Positions 47,340 through 59,645 of a stretch of DNA of 64,000 nucleotides are shown one piece after another (the first letter of the stretch is position 1; the number at the start of each line of letters is the position of its first letter). A model generated the notes under the pieces. It had not been told where the DNA came from. It was given only the letters and a program-made list of their open reading frames with translations, and did no database searches. A program made the translations under genes and the position numbers. This DNA is from Cenococcum geophilum 1.58 (Eukaryota; Ascomycota; Dothideomycetes; Gloniales; Gloniaceae), in contig KV748205.1 of assembly GCA_001692895.1 (NCBI GenBank), positions 1,566,834 through 1,630,833 on the forward strand. The letters run 5' to 3'.

Positions 47340-50300
47340 ATTAGGGCTTTAGGGCGTTTTTATCCCTATATTCTTCCGGTAACTTATCATCTTTATTATG
47401 CCAGCATTCTATCTATTCATCTAGGTACTTCAGGGGTCCAGGCGCATTAGGGTATTAGTTATAGAATTCTTTAAGCTTCTAGGGGCAGCCTATAAAGTTC
47501 CACATAGGGTACTAGGTTAGGTCAGGATCGTAGCCCTTCCATTAAACACGGTATTTTAGCGCTCCCTATACTATCTTACAGGCCAGCATTTCGTTAACCT
47601 CCCATTTATTATCACCGTTTACTTAAACTAGTAGGGGAGGCTCATTTTTTTGTCCAGGCAATGGGTTATTCACAGCTTTCCGTAACTTATCTGGCAAGAA
47701 GATAGGGTGAACCCTAATTAAGTCTGGGAGCTTTATCTTATACAAGTTACCTATCTTTTTAAAAACCTCATACGGTTCTGCTATCTAGTAGTCCAGCTTA
47801 CAGCTAGGTCGTTCGGTCCTCTAATTCCTTATTATAACCTAGACTATATCGCCAGGGGCAAAATCGGGCTCTTGACGGTGTTTGTTTGCCTGCTGTTCCA
47901 TCAACCTTTAAGCTTTTTCTAGGTTCTCGCGGGCTACCATCTAGGCCTCCTCCAATCATTTAGCGTACTGTTAGGTCTTAGTATAGGATAGCTTCTCTTA
48001 TACAGTCTAGGGTTCTTCTAGCCTTTTCCAGTTAAAGCTTATATAGGGTAAGTATCCCATTTCTAGCTAAATCGGGGCAAACCCTATAGAGTTATGGGGT
48101 AGGGTTGCTTGCGCATAGTCTATTAAGGGTAGTAGTTTAGACTAGTTGTTCTAAAAATAGTTAACAAAGGGCCTAAACCTCTAGTTTAGGTACTAATTTA
48201 CAATCTCTATTTAACCGTCTGTCTGGGGGTAATAAGCCGTAGAAAGCTTTAGCTTAATGCCTAGAATCCAGGTAAACTTATTCTAGAAGGCTAATATAAA
48301 CTACGGCCCGTGATTAGACATAATAGTATCTAGTGGTCCGTAGATTCGGTAGACGTAATAGACATATAGCCAGGCTACCTCTTTAGCATTAATATTCTTA
48401 TAATATAGAATTAAAAACAGGCGTTTACTAAAGCGGTTAACTATAACTATAACTATATCATATCCGTCACGGTCCCTAGGTAGTTTATAAAAGTCTATAA
48501 AGATATACTACCAAGGGCGCTCTAGTATTAAGAGTGGCTTAAGTAGTCCTAGGGTCTTATCCCATAGGATTATAGCTCTTTAGCAGTCTTCGCAGTTCCG
48601 TATATATCAATTAATATCCGCAACTATTCTTAGCTAGTAGTAGCGGCAGTTAATAATTTTACGGGTCTTGTTCTTACCAGAGTATACTATAGAGACTTAG
48701 TAATAAGCTTTGCGGATTAGTTCGGTCCATAAATTGTTAACGTTAGGGACTATAAGCCGCTCCTAGTATAGGAGCAATCCTTCCTCCGTCTTAAAATTGG
48801 GGTCTTCTTTTACGGCTTATTTACAGAGGGCCCTTAAGGCATTAGCCGTGCGGTTTATAGTTAGGAGGCAGTTAATTAGCCCTATTGGCTCATCTAAGGA
48901 CTCCTTTATTGGTGCTAGCTTATTTTGCTAGGAGTCTAGCTCCTTAAGGATCCGCGGGTCGAGCTATTCTAAATAAAAAAGGGCGCACATCCGATATTAA
49001 GTCTTTAGCTTATCCTAGGGTCCTATATCTTATTCTCTTTAGGTTAGGACATTAGCCTTAGAGTTTTACTTACTAAAACAATATATAATTATAAAAAAGA
49101 ATTGGGAGAGTATTTTAGCCTACCAGGCTTATTACCCTATAAGCTGCTTTATAGTTATAAAGTACTCTAGGGCTTTATAATCTATATATATCTTAATCCG
49201 GGAGTTCGTACCTTTAAGCTCTATACACCATTAGGAGAGTAATTAAATAATAGCTAGCATTTCTTTATTATATACTTCGTAGTTATACTTAGCTAGGTCC
49301 ATTATCTTTAAGAAGAAAGCTATAGGGTACCATTCGCCATCTAGATATAACTATAATAGGATTCCCGCTACGACCCTATTAGAGGCGTCTATTTCTAGCA
49401 TTAATTCAAGATCCGGGTTATAGTGACAAAGGATTAGGGAAAAGATAAGCCAATCCTTTACCTCTTTAAAGGCCTCTATACAGCTATTATTAAAGACAAA
49501 AGGCGTATCCTTTCTAGTTAGTTATACAAGAGGTTTTGCCACAATTCCGTAGTTACGGATAAACCGGCGGTAGAAATTACAAAAACCAAGAAAGAACTAG
49601 ATTCCTTTTACTATACAAAGGGGCTTCCAGTTACGGATTACCTCTACCTTCTTAGGGTCAACCTCAATTCCTTCTATAGTTATAATAAACCCGAGGTATT
49701 TTATACGTTTTACCCTAAACTCGCATTTCTTAATATTAACTTATAAGCCCGCGTTCCGTAGTCTCTCCAGGACCTTCTTAATATAAACTTAATACTTAAG
49801 TTTGTCGTCCAAGTATATAAGAATGTCGTCTAGGTATGCCGTGTAGAATTTATTAAGGTAATCAAAAAGAACGTCATTTATATACCTTTGGTACGTAGCC
49901 AGTCCGTTTATTAGTCCAAAAGGAAGAACTTTATATTTATAGGAACTATAGCGGGTACAAAACGTTGTTAAATCTTTAGATACAGGGTCTATCCTAATTC
50001 AGTAGAAAGCTTAGCGGATATTAAGTTTAGTAAAGATCTTTGCCTGGCTTAGACGTGTAAGGGTCTTATTAATCAAAGGAATAGGATACCGGTCCTTTTA
50101 AGTAATAGCGTTTAGCTTCCAATAGTTAATACAAAAACAAAGGCCTCTATTAGGCTTTTTTACAAACAGAATAGGGGAAGTAAAAGGGGCTTAACTTAGC
50201 TTAATAAACCCTTTATCCAGGTTGTCAATCAAGTACTGCTTTATTACTTTTAGCTTATCTATTAATTAATAGTAGAGGGGGCTATAGCCTAGCAAGTTAT

Positions 50301-51425
50301 GGGCCTCTAATTAAATCTTATAATCGTACATCTAGTGAGGGGGTAACTTGTCTAAGGCCGCCTTTAAGAATGCATCCTTATAGCCTATATAAATGGTAGG
50401 AAGGAGGCGTTTAACTAGTTCCTTATCAGTTTCCTTATCTAGCCTTTCCTCTCTATCATTAATAATTTGGTTAATCTTATATAGGCTCATTATAAAGACC
50501 TTATTGTCCTTCCGGTATATATTAAAGTGAAACGCTATAGCACTAATTACGGCAATATCTATAGTAGGGGGGTTAACTAACAATAGGGGCGTATATAACT
50601 TTAGGGACTTCCAGGGTACTAGCGTTATTATTACTCCTTTTAGCTCCTATTGCATCTTTTAGAGGTTATCCCTTATATCCTATTAATACGTTCTTTTCCA
50701 TAACGGTTAGATCTATACAATTTAGACGTTATCTACGTTATTATCTGTCCCGCTTTCGTACATAGAGTCCTCTTTAAACGTAGCGCTTCAGGAGAGTATC
50801 TTTATCAGTACAGAGTTCTTTCTAGCTTCACAACAGGCGTCCTCTTAGGTAAAGGCTAGGTCACGGGCCCAAACATCCTACTAGTAGGTAGGGTCAGCCC
50901 TTACGGCTAGTATCTTGCGGTTAGTTCAGATCTCCCTAATAAAGGAGGGCAACCTTAGTCTATCCTCCGGCTAGACAAACCGTTTTTTTTGCACGTTTAA
51001 CTAAATATTAAAATAGGACATCCATTTTCATCTAAGGATTATATCATAGGACCCTAGGTCTAGGATGCAAAAGGGGATACCATATTGGCGTTATCCATTA
51101 AGAGCAATATATAACTTTAAAACGTAGGTAACGGGCTAACCGGCTTAGCCGTTATAGCCCTTTACCTAAATAGGCTTCTCTAGTTAGATAGCTTCTATAT
51201 TTAGAAACTTAGTAATATTATTTATATAGGCAGTATTCATAAAGGCAAAGCTATTTGCTCCAGTATTAATAAGGGCGGTTATATTAACTCTATATCTATT
51301 TTAAGATACTATACATAGAACCATAAAATGCTTTCCACCTATTAACTAACTAAGATTAATCTCTTTAAGATCGATAGGGTACCCTAGGGGGGAGTCTTTC
51401 CCTAGGGTTCTTCTTTTCCCGACTT
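47340..51425 (-). pseudogene. G1 pol (protease to chromodomain)
   Basis: Minus strand. An open segment before RT (50332-50583) and the RT motif share one frame (codon starts 50583 and 49836). The RT motif YLDDILIY is intact at about 49836-49813. RNase H lies at about 49100-49450 and the integrase at about 48250-48950. The chromodomain at about 47400-47600 shows KWEVNEMLACKIV, KYRV, WKGYDPD and NFIGCP. Protease lies at about 51300-50700, poorly preserved. Stops remain at Gln/Trp codons, so it cannot be active, but this is the least damaged RT in the window. Confidence 0.9.
50332..50583 (-). pseudogene. Open protease-RT spacer segment of G1 pol
   Basis: An 83-residue open stretch with PTIDIAVISAIAFHFN, MSLYKINQII and DKELVKRLLPTIYIGYKDAF, followed by LDKLPPH. 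This segment is characteristic of the region between protease and RT in a common fungal Gypsy lineage. The G2 counterpart at about 57180-57430 has acquired stops. The ATG is internal. Confidence 0.88.
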
Positions 51426-52400
51426 ATTAGACGTTTCTCCTTCCTCCATTTCCTTAATATCGCCTATATCCTTTAGCTCTGGGCAGGACAAGACAAAGTG
51501 ACCTTACTTATCACAGTTAAAGTATATAGCCAAGGCAGGGTCGATTAGAGTATTACGGCAAATACTAGTTAATAGCGTAGTACGTAGCTAGTTAGGCAAG
51601 GCTTGCTAGTGCGTAGTTATAACCGCCTTTAGTATAAGAGCAGTTATAACTTATCTTCCTACTCTAGCTCCTATAGGTATAGCTAGCGAGTTCTAATTAT
51701 TATAGAGTCGCTTCTGCCAATCAGGGCGGGCGTTAATCTACTTTAGTTCTAAGTCTAATAATAGGTAATAAGCTACAAGTCTTTCATAGGTTGGCAGGTC
51801 ATTTAAGGTTATAGCAATCTTTTCTTATAGCTAGATTATTAGCTTATCGTACAGGTCTAATCGGTAGTTCTTAAGGGGAACCTGGCCTTCTCCTATAAGG
51901 TATAGGAATTAAGTCTAAAATTTAGCAAAGGGTTAGTTCAGTTTTATTATCAGGTAATTATAGTTATAACAGGCATCCCATACTTTATTCAGGTTAATAT
52001 AGATAGCCACTAAGTGCCGTATTATCTTATTAACAGATATAAATTAGACAGGGGAGTCGTCCTTAAACTTGGCTTAAAGGTACCGTTGGGCGTCCCTAGT
52101 AGTTTAACTAAAGAGGTAGAGCATTTTAGTTTCTTTAGAAAGGAAATAGTCGTAGTTAACGCGGAGCTTTCCTCATATTTAAATCCTCCAATTCTCAAAG
52201 GTAGGGTCTATCCCGTTAGATAGTAGTAGGGGGTCAGGGAGCTTAACGGACTTTAATTACTTTGTCATTATATCCGTACTCCCTAGTGTATCGCATTTAG
52301 TAGAGTAAACAGGTTAACTAGGGCTTTAAGAAGGGGAAGCCGGGCTATTTTATAGGGCCGCAAGGCTTTCTAGGATCTCTTATAGGGTCTCTTATATATT
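51425..52400 (-). pseudogene. G1 gag
   Basis: Minus-strand frame with codon starts mod 3 = 2. The capsid part near 52200-51850 reads DPTFENWRI, GKLRVNYDYF, AKFKDDSP and GEGQVPLKNYRLDLYDKL. The zinc knuckle at 51524-51483 reads Y-F-N-C-D-K-stop-G-H-F-V-L-S-C: the first Cys is Tyr, but the second Cys, His and last Cys survive. Pol follows in the -1 frame. Plus-strand open frames in this region (52014-52223) are shadows. Confidence 0.85.
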
Positions 52401-52792
52401 TCTCGCTTTAAGATAATTAGCTTCCTAGCTGGCTATAAGGGCGCGAATCTACTCGCGTATGTCTACAATATTATTATTATCTTTAATTTCTAATCCCAAT
52501 TAGATCTCAGGTTCCTCTTAGGTAAAGGCAGCTCTCTTAAATAAGCTTACTTTAGGTGCTATTATTAGCTTCCTAAGGTTTATTAGTATCGTACACTTTA
52601 GTTTTAATTCCAGGGGTACAGGTCCAGTCCTATCTAGCTTATAAGGTAGGATATTATCCAGGCCTTCCCAGGCAATGTAGGGTTATTTTAGTGTCTAAGT
52701 ATAGCGCGTCAATGCGTCGTTGCAGACAAAGTTTCTTTAGGGTGGGATATTATTAAGGCCTTCCCAGGCAAGATAGAGAGAGCTTAGTATAA

Positions 52793-53003
52793 TGTCACAG
52801 CTCAAATAAATGCCTCTAAACCGAAGCTTAAACAAATGCTATATTACCAAGATACTAAGCTAAAGAGAAGGAAAAGGGGTCGCTAGGACCGATGTAAATA
52901 AATATATAGGGTGAGCCGCTAAGGCGCTAGCTTTAGGCGGGCTAATCACAGGTCGGCAGAATATGGCAGAATTTGGCAGGTAACGTGCGATAGCGCCGTT
53001 ACA
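52793..53003 (-). repeat. 5' LTR of G1
   Basis: 211 bp, beginning TGTCACAGC and ending CGCCGTTACA, both canonical ends intact. Differences from 46814-47024 are transitions. Confidence 0.94.
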
Positions 53004-53017
53004 GGCTGCGGCTACGG

Positions 53018-53034
53018 CTATAGCTAGTAATCTT
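53018..53034 (+). repeat. Left terminal inverted repeat of the hAT remnant
   Basis: 17 bp, exact inverse of 60563-60579. The true end may extend a few bases outward, since the flanks are partly similar. Confidence 0.65.
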
Positions 53035-53667
53035 TTTAAACTGGGTTAATTCTAAAGCTCCATAGCAGAGCTATCTTTAGATTAAAGTAGATCCTATTAA
53101 TTTAATTAGTTAAATAGAGTAGATTTAAAGCTATAAAGCTCTTAAAGCTCTAATTCTCTAACCTAATTTAGTAGGTATTATATAAGGATAGAGCTAATTA
53201 GTGACGTTAACAATAAGATCTAATTTTAATTGGGTGTATAAGCTATATAACATAATCTATAAGCCAGTGGCCTATATAAGCAAGTAGCCTACCCTAACTA
53301 GCTAGAATACTAGCTATTTACTATATAGTTATAATCCTAGGCGGCATACTACGTTAATCTATTAATAGAACCTACTACTTAAGACTCTCTTCTTATATTA
53401 GTATAAGATGGCGATTTAGGGTAGTAGAACCGCGCTATTATAGTACTACTATTTAGGTAGTTATTAAATAACATATCGCGTATTAAGTAGAGTGGGCTAC
53501 TTACTTATATAGGCTACTAGCTTATAGATTACGTTAATCTAAAAACTCTAGTATATACAAGTGTCGTTCCTCCTACCCCTATCGTTATTATTATTGTTAT
53601 TACTTTAATTAATTAATTCTTATCTTTTTTCTTACTACTATTATAGATTACTTATAAGCGCCTTAGG
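53035..53667 (+). other. 5' part of the hAT remnant, noncoding or N-terminal
   Basis: AT-rich with AAAGCTC and CTAGCTA-type short repeats. Near 53570-53667 a weak plus reading frame rich in Ile, Val, Thr and Ser could be the N-terminus of the transposase. No zinc finger was seen. Confidence 0.4.
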
Positions 53668-53672
53668 ATAAC

Positions 53673-53883
53673 TATTACGGCTTAAATAAATACCTCTAAA
53701 CCGAAGCTTAAACAAATACTATATTACGAAGATACTAAGCTAAAGAGAAGGAAAAGGGGTCGCTAGGACCGATATAAACAAATATATAGGGTAAGCCGCC
53801 AAGGCGCTAGCTTTAGGCGGGCCAATTATAGGTCGGTAGAATATGGCAGAATTTAGCAGGTAACGTGCGATAGCGCCGTTATA
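53673..53883 (-). repeat. 3' LTR of G2
   Basis: 211 bp, beginning TATTACGGC and ending CGCCGTTATA; both canonical ends are mutated by transitions. Motif P3 is retained. Confidence 0.93.
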
Positions 53884-54099
53884 TTACCCCCCTCTTTAAA
53901 AAAAGCCTACCCTTAGGCTTAGTTAGAAATAGGGTAGTACTAGGCTTATAAACGTAGGATTATAAAATATAAAATAAGGAGATAAAGGGGATATAAGTAT
54001 ATCCAAACTAAGTATAAAGGGCAATTATAGGCTAAGTGGAAGCACTAGGCTAGAAAGAGTAGCCGCTAAAAGTCTTAGCACGGATCTAACTAATTAGAT

Positions 54100-54122
54100 A
54101 ACTTTAACCGGCGGTTAAAGTT
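54100..54122 (-). repeat. Palindromic module P1 in the 3' UTR of G2
   Basis: The palindrome is intact even though surrounding sequence has more RIP changes than G1; the flank has changed to ATCTAATTAGTTAGATCC on the coding strand. Confidence 0.9.
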
Positions 54123-54169
54123 TCTAGATATCTGATATTTTACGGTACTAGTAGAAAACGGTAGAATAT

Positions 54170-57100
54170 GGTAGAATTTGGCAGATAGCTGTATTAGGGC
54201 TTTAGGGCGTTTTTGTCCCTATATTCTTCCGGTAACTTATCGTCTTTATTATACTAGCATTCTATCTATTCGTCTAGGTACTTTAGGGGTTTAGGCGCAT
54301 TAGGGTATTAGTTATAGAATTCTTTAAATTTTTAGGGGCAGCCTATAAAGTTCCACATAGGGTACTAGGTTAGGTTAGGATTATAGCCCTTTTATTAGAT
54401 ACGGTATTTTAGCGTTCCCCGTACTATCTTATAGGCTAGTATTTTATTAACCTCCTATTCGCTATTACCGTTTACTTAAACTGGTAGGAGAGGCTCGTTC
54501 TTTTATCCAGGCAATAGGTCATTTATAGCTTTCCGTAACTTATCTAGTAAAAAGATAGGGTAAACCCTAATTAAATCTGGGAGCTTTATCTTATATAAGT
54601 TGCCTATCTTCTTAAGAACCTTATACGGTCCTACTATCTAGTAGTTTAGCTTACGGCTAGATTATTCGGTTTTCTAATTCCTTATTATAACCCAGACTAT
54701 ATTGCTAGGGGTAAAATCAAACTCTTAACGGTGTTTGTTCGCCTACTGTTTTATTAACCTTTAAGCTTTTTTTAGGTTCTTATAGGCTACCATCTAGGCC
54801 TCCTCCAATCGTTTAGCATACTGTTAGGCCTTAGTATAGAATAGCTTCTCTTATATAGTCTAGGGTTCTTCTAGCCTTTTTTAGTTAAAGCTTATACGGG
54901 GTAAGTATCCCATTTTTAGCTGAATTAGGGCAAACCCTATGGAGTTATAGAGTAAGGTTGCTTACGCGTAGTCCATTAAGGGTAGTAGTTTAGACTAGTT
55001 GTCCTAGAAATAGTTAATAAAGGGCCTAAGCCTTTAGTCTAGGTACTAATTTATAATCTTTATCTAACCGTCTATCTAGGGGTAATAAGCTATAGAAAGC
55101 TTTAGCTTAATGCCTAAGATTTAGGTAAACTTATTCCAAAAGGCCGATATAAACTATAGCCTATAATTAGATATAATAGTATCTAGTAGTCTATAGATTT
55201 AGTAGACGTAATAGACATATAGCTAGGCTACCTCTTTAGCATTAATATTCTTATAATAGGGAATTAAGAATAGGCGTTTACTAAAGCGGTTAACTATAAC
55301 TATAACTATATTGTATCCATCACGGTCCCTAGGTAGTTTATAAAAGTCTATAAAGATATACTGCTAAGGGCGCTCTAGTATTAGGAGTGGCTTAAATAGT
55401 CCTAGGGTCTTATCCCGTAGAATTATAGCTCTCTAGTAGTCTTCGCAGTTCTATATATATCAATTAATATCTATAACTATTCTCGGCTAGTAGTAGTGGC
55501 AGTTAATAATTTTATAGGTCTTGTTCTTACTAGGGTATACTATAAAGACTTAGTAATAAGCTTTACAGATTAGTTCGGTTTATAGATTATTAATGTTAGA
55601 GATTATAAGCCGCTCCTAGTATAGGAGCAATCCTTCCTCTATCTTAAAATCGGGGTTTCCTTTTATAGCTTATTCGCGGAGGGCCCTTAGGGTATTAGCC
55701 ATACGTTTTATAGTTAGGAGGCAGTTAATTAGCCCTATTAGCTTATCTAAGGACTCCTCTATTAGTGCTAGCTTATTTTACTAAAAGTCTAGCTCCTTAA
55801 GGATTTATAGGTTAAGCTATTCTAGATAAAAGAGGGCGCGCGTCTAATATTAGGTCTTTAGCTTATTCTAGGGTCCTATATCTTATTCTCTTTAGGTTAA
55901 GGCATTAGCCTTAAAGTTTTACTTACTAGAACAATATATAATTATAAAGAAGAATTAGAAGAGTATTTTAGCCTACTAGGCCTATTATCTAGTAAGCTAT
56001 TTTATAGTTATAAAGTACTCTAGGGCTTTATAATCTATATATATCTTAATCCGGGAATTTATACCTTTAAGCTCTGCGCGCTATTAAAAAAGTAATTAAA
56101 TAATAGCTAGTATTTCTTTATTATATACTTTATAGTTATACTTAGCCGGGTTTATTATCTTTAAGAAGAAAGCTATAGGGTACTATTCGCCGTTTAGATA
56201 TAACTGTAATAGGATTCCCGCTATAACCCTATTAGAGGCGTCCGTTTCTAGTATTAATTTAAGGTCTAAGTTATAGTGATAAAGGATTAGGGAAGAGATA
56301 AGTTAATTCTTTATCTCTTTAAAGGCTTTTATATAGCTATTATTAAAGATAAAAGGCGTATCCTTCCTAGTTAGTTATATAAGAGGTTTTACTATAATTT
56401 TGTAGTTATAGATAAACCGGCGGTAGAAGTTATAAAAGCTAAGAAAGAACTAAATTTCTTTTACCGTATAAGGGGGCTTTTAGTTACGGATTACCTCTAC
56501 CTTCTTAGGGTTAACCTTAATTTCTTCCATAGTTATAATAAACCTAAGGTATTTCATACGTTTTACCCTAAACTTATATTTCTTAATATTAACTTATAAG
56601 CCCGCGTTCCGTAGTCTCTTTAGGACCTTCTTAATATAAACTTAATACTTAAGTTTATCGTCTAAGTATATAAGAATATTGTCTAGGTATGCCGTATAGA
56701 ATTTATTAAGGTAATTAAAAAGAACGTTATTTATATACCTTTAGTACATAGCCAGTCCGTTTATTAGTTTAAAAAAAAGAACTTTATATTTATAGGAACT
56801 ATAATAGGTATAGAACGTTGTTAAATCTTTAAATATAGGGTCTATTCTAATTTAGTAGAAAGCTTAGCGGATATTAAGTTTAGTAAAGATCTTTACCTAG
56901 CTTAAACGTGTAAGGGTCTCATTAATTAAAGAAATAGGATACTAGTCCTTTTAAGTAATAGTATTTAGCTTTTAATAGTCAATATAAAAATAAAGGCCTC
57001 TATTAGGCTTTTTTATAAATAGGATAGGGGAAGTAAAAGGGGCTTAACTTAGCTCGATAAACCCTTTATCTAGGTTATTAATTAAGTACTGCTTTATTAC

Positions 57101-58250
57101 TTTTAGCTTATCCGTTAATTAATAGTAGAGGGGGTTATAGCCTAGCGAGTTATTGGCTTTTAATTAAATCTTATAATTATATATCTAGTAGAGGGGTAAC
57201 TTATTTAAGGCCGCCTTTAAGAATATATCCTTATAGTTTATATAAATAGTAGAAAGAAGGTGTTTAACTAGTTCCTTATTAGTTTCCTTAGCTGGCCTTT
57301 TCTCTCTATTATTAATAATTTAGTTAATCTTATATAGGCTTATTATAAAGACCTTATTGTCCTTCTAGTATATATTAAAGTGGAACGCTATAGCGCTAAT
57401 TATAGTAATATTTACGGTAGGGGGGTTACCTAATAATAGGGGCGTATATAACTTTAGGGACTTTTAGGGTACTAGTGTTATTATTACCCCTTTTAGCTTC
57501 TATTATATCTTTTAGAGGTTATCCCTTATATCCTATTAATACGTTCTTTTCCATACCGGTTAAATCTATGCGATTTAGACGTTATCTATATTACTATCTA
57601 TCCCGCTTCCGTATATAGAGTCCTCTTTAAATGTAGCGCTTTAGGAGAGTATCTTTATTAATATAAAGTTCTTTTTAACTTCGCGGCGGGCGTTTTCTTA
57701 GGTAAAGGCTAGGTTATAGGCCCGGATATCCTACTAGTAGGTAGGGTTAGCCCTTATAGCTAGTGTCTTGTGGTTAGTTTAGATCTCCCTAATAAAGGAG
57801 GGTAACCTTAGTTTATCCTTTAGCTAAATAAACCGTCTTTGTTATACGTTTAACCAGATATTAAAATAGGACATCTATTTTTATTTAAGGATTATATCAT
57901 AAAACCCTAGGTCTAGGATGTAAAAGGGGATATTATATTAGCGTCGTCTGTTAAGAGCGATATATAACTTTAAGATATAGGTAACGGGCCGACCAGCTTA
58001 GCCGTTATAGCCTTTTACCTAGATAGGCTTCTCTAGTTGGATAGCTTTTGCATTTAGAAACTTAGCAATATTATTTATATAGGCAGTATTTATAAAGGCG
58101 AAGCTATTTGCTCTAGTATTAATAAGGGTGGTTATATTAACTCTATATCTATTTTAAGATACTATATATAGAAACGTAAAATACTTTCCACTTATTAACT
58201 AACTAAGATTAATCTCTTTAAGATCGATAGGGTACCCTAGGGGGGAGTCT
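54170..58250 (-). pseudogene. G2 pol
   Basis: Same domain order as G1 (offset about 6.85 kb). The RT motif reads YLDNILIY at codon start 56689, so the second catalytic Asp is Asn. The protease-RT spacer (about 57180-57430) and the chromodomain (about 54250-54450) are recognisable by comparison with G1 but hold more stops. Confidence 0.88.
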
Positions 58251-59250
58251 TTCCCTAGGGTTCCTCTTTTCCCAACTTATCTAACATTTCTCCTTCCTCT
58301 ATCTCCTTAATATCGCCTATATCTTTTAGCTCTGGGTAAAATAAGGTAAAATAACCCTATTTATTGCAGTTAAAGCACATAGCTAAGGTAAGGTTAATTA
58401 GAGTATTGCGGCGAATACTAGTTAATAGCGTAGTATATAACTGGTTAGGTGAGGCTTATTAGTATATAGTTGTAACCGCCTTTAGTAAAAGAGTAGTCGT
58501 AACTTATCTTTCTACTCTAGCTCCTATAGGTATAGCTAGTAAGTTCTAATTATTACGGAGTCGCTTCTATTAATTAGGGCGGGCGTTAATCCGCTTTAGT
58601 TCTAAGTCTAATAATAGGTAATAAGCTATAAGTCTTTTATAGGTTGGTAGGTTATTTAAGGTTATAGCGATCTTTTTTTATAGCTAGATTGTCAGCTTAT
58701 CGTATAGGTTTAATTAGTAGTTCTTAAGGGGGACCTGGCCTTCTCCTATAAGGTATAGAAATTAAGTCTAGAATTCAGTAAAGGATTAGTTTAGTTTTAT
58801 TATTAGGCGATTATAGTTATAATAGGCATCCTATACTTTGTTTAGGTTAATATAAATAGCTACTAGGTGCCATATTATCTTATTAACGGATATAAATTAG
58901 ATAGGGGAGTCGTCCTTAAACTTGGCTTAAAGGTGCCGTTAGGCGTCCCCAGTGGTTCAACTAAAGAGGTAGAGTATTTTGGCTTCTTTAGAAAGGAAAT
59001 AGTTATAGTTAACGCAAAGCTTTTTTTATACTTAAATCCTCTAATTCTTAAAGGTAGGGTCTATCCCGTAAAATAGTAGTGGGGAGTTAGGGAGCTTAAC
59101 GGACTTTAATTGCTTTATTATTATATCCGTACTCCCTAGTATATCACATTTAGTGGAGTAAACAGGTTGGCTAGGGCTTTAAAAAGGGGAAGCTGGGCTA
59201 TTTTATAGGGCTATAAGGCTTTCTAGGATCTCTTATAGGGTCTCTTATAT
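58250..59250 (-). pseudogene. G2 gag
   Basis: Homologous to G1 gag. The zinc knuckle (about 58349-58390) reads C-F-N-C-N-K-stop-G-Y-F-T-L-F-Y. Here the first Cys survives while His and the last Cys are Tyr, the opposite of G1. Plus-strand open frames at 58867-59076 are shadows. Confidence 0.82.
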
Positions 59251-59645
59251 ATTTTTTGCTTTAAGACGATTGGCTTCCTAGCTGGCTATAAGGGCACGAA
59301 TCTGCTCGCGTATGTTTACAATATTATTATTATCTTTAATTTCTAATCCTAATTAGATCTTAGGTTCCTCTTAAGTAAAGGCAGCTCTCTTAAATGAGCT
59401 TGCTTTAGGTGCTATTATTAGCTTCCTAAGGTTTGTCGGTATTATACACTTTAGTTTTAATTCTGGGGGTATAGGTCTAGTTCTGTTTAGCTTATAAGGT
59501 AGGATATTATCTAGGCCTTTCTAGGTAATATAGAGTTGTTTTAGTGTCTAAGTATAGCACGTTAATGCGTCGTTGCAGACGAAGTTTCTTTAGGGTGAGA
59601 TATTATTAAGGCCTTCCTAGGCAAGATAGGGAGAGCTTAGTATAA

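Larger units (their letters stand above)
46814..53003 (-). mobile_element. Ty3/Gypsy chromovirus G1, complete
   Basis: This 6190-bp element has two 211-bp LTRs. The candidate target duplication is AGCTA (46809-46813) and GGCTG (53004-53008), equal after two G-to-A transitions. The polypurine tract read on the minus strand (AAAGAGGGGGG, about 47028-47040) fixes orientation. Protein order on minus is gag, protease, RT, RNase H, integrase, chromodomain. It keeps more of the original residues than its sister G2. Confidence 0.95.

Noticed and set aside
52014..52223. Conserved plus-strand open frames in G1 and G2 (also 58867-59076)
   Set aside because: Their conservation follows from the antisense gag of sister copies; gag motifs are read on the minus strand.
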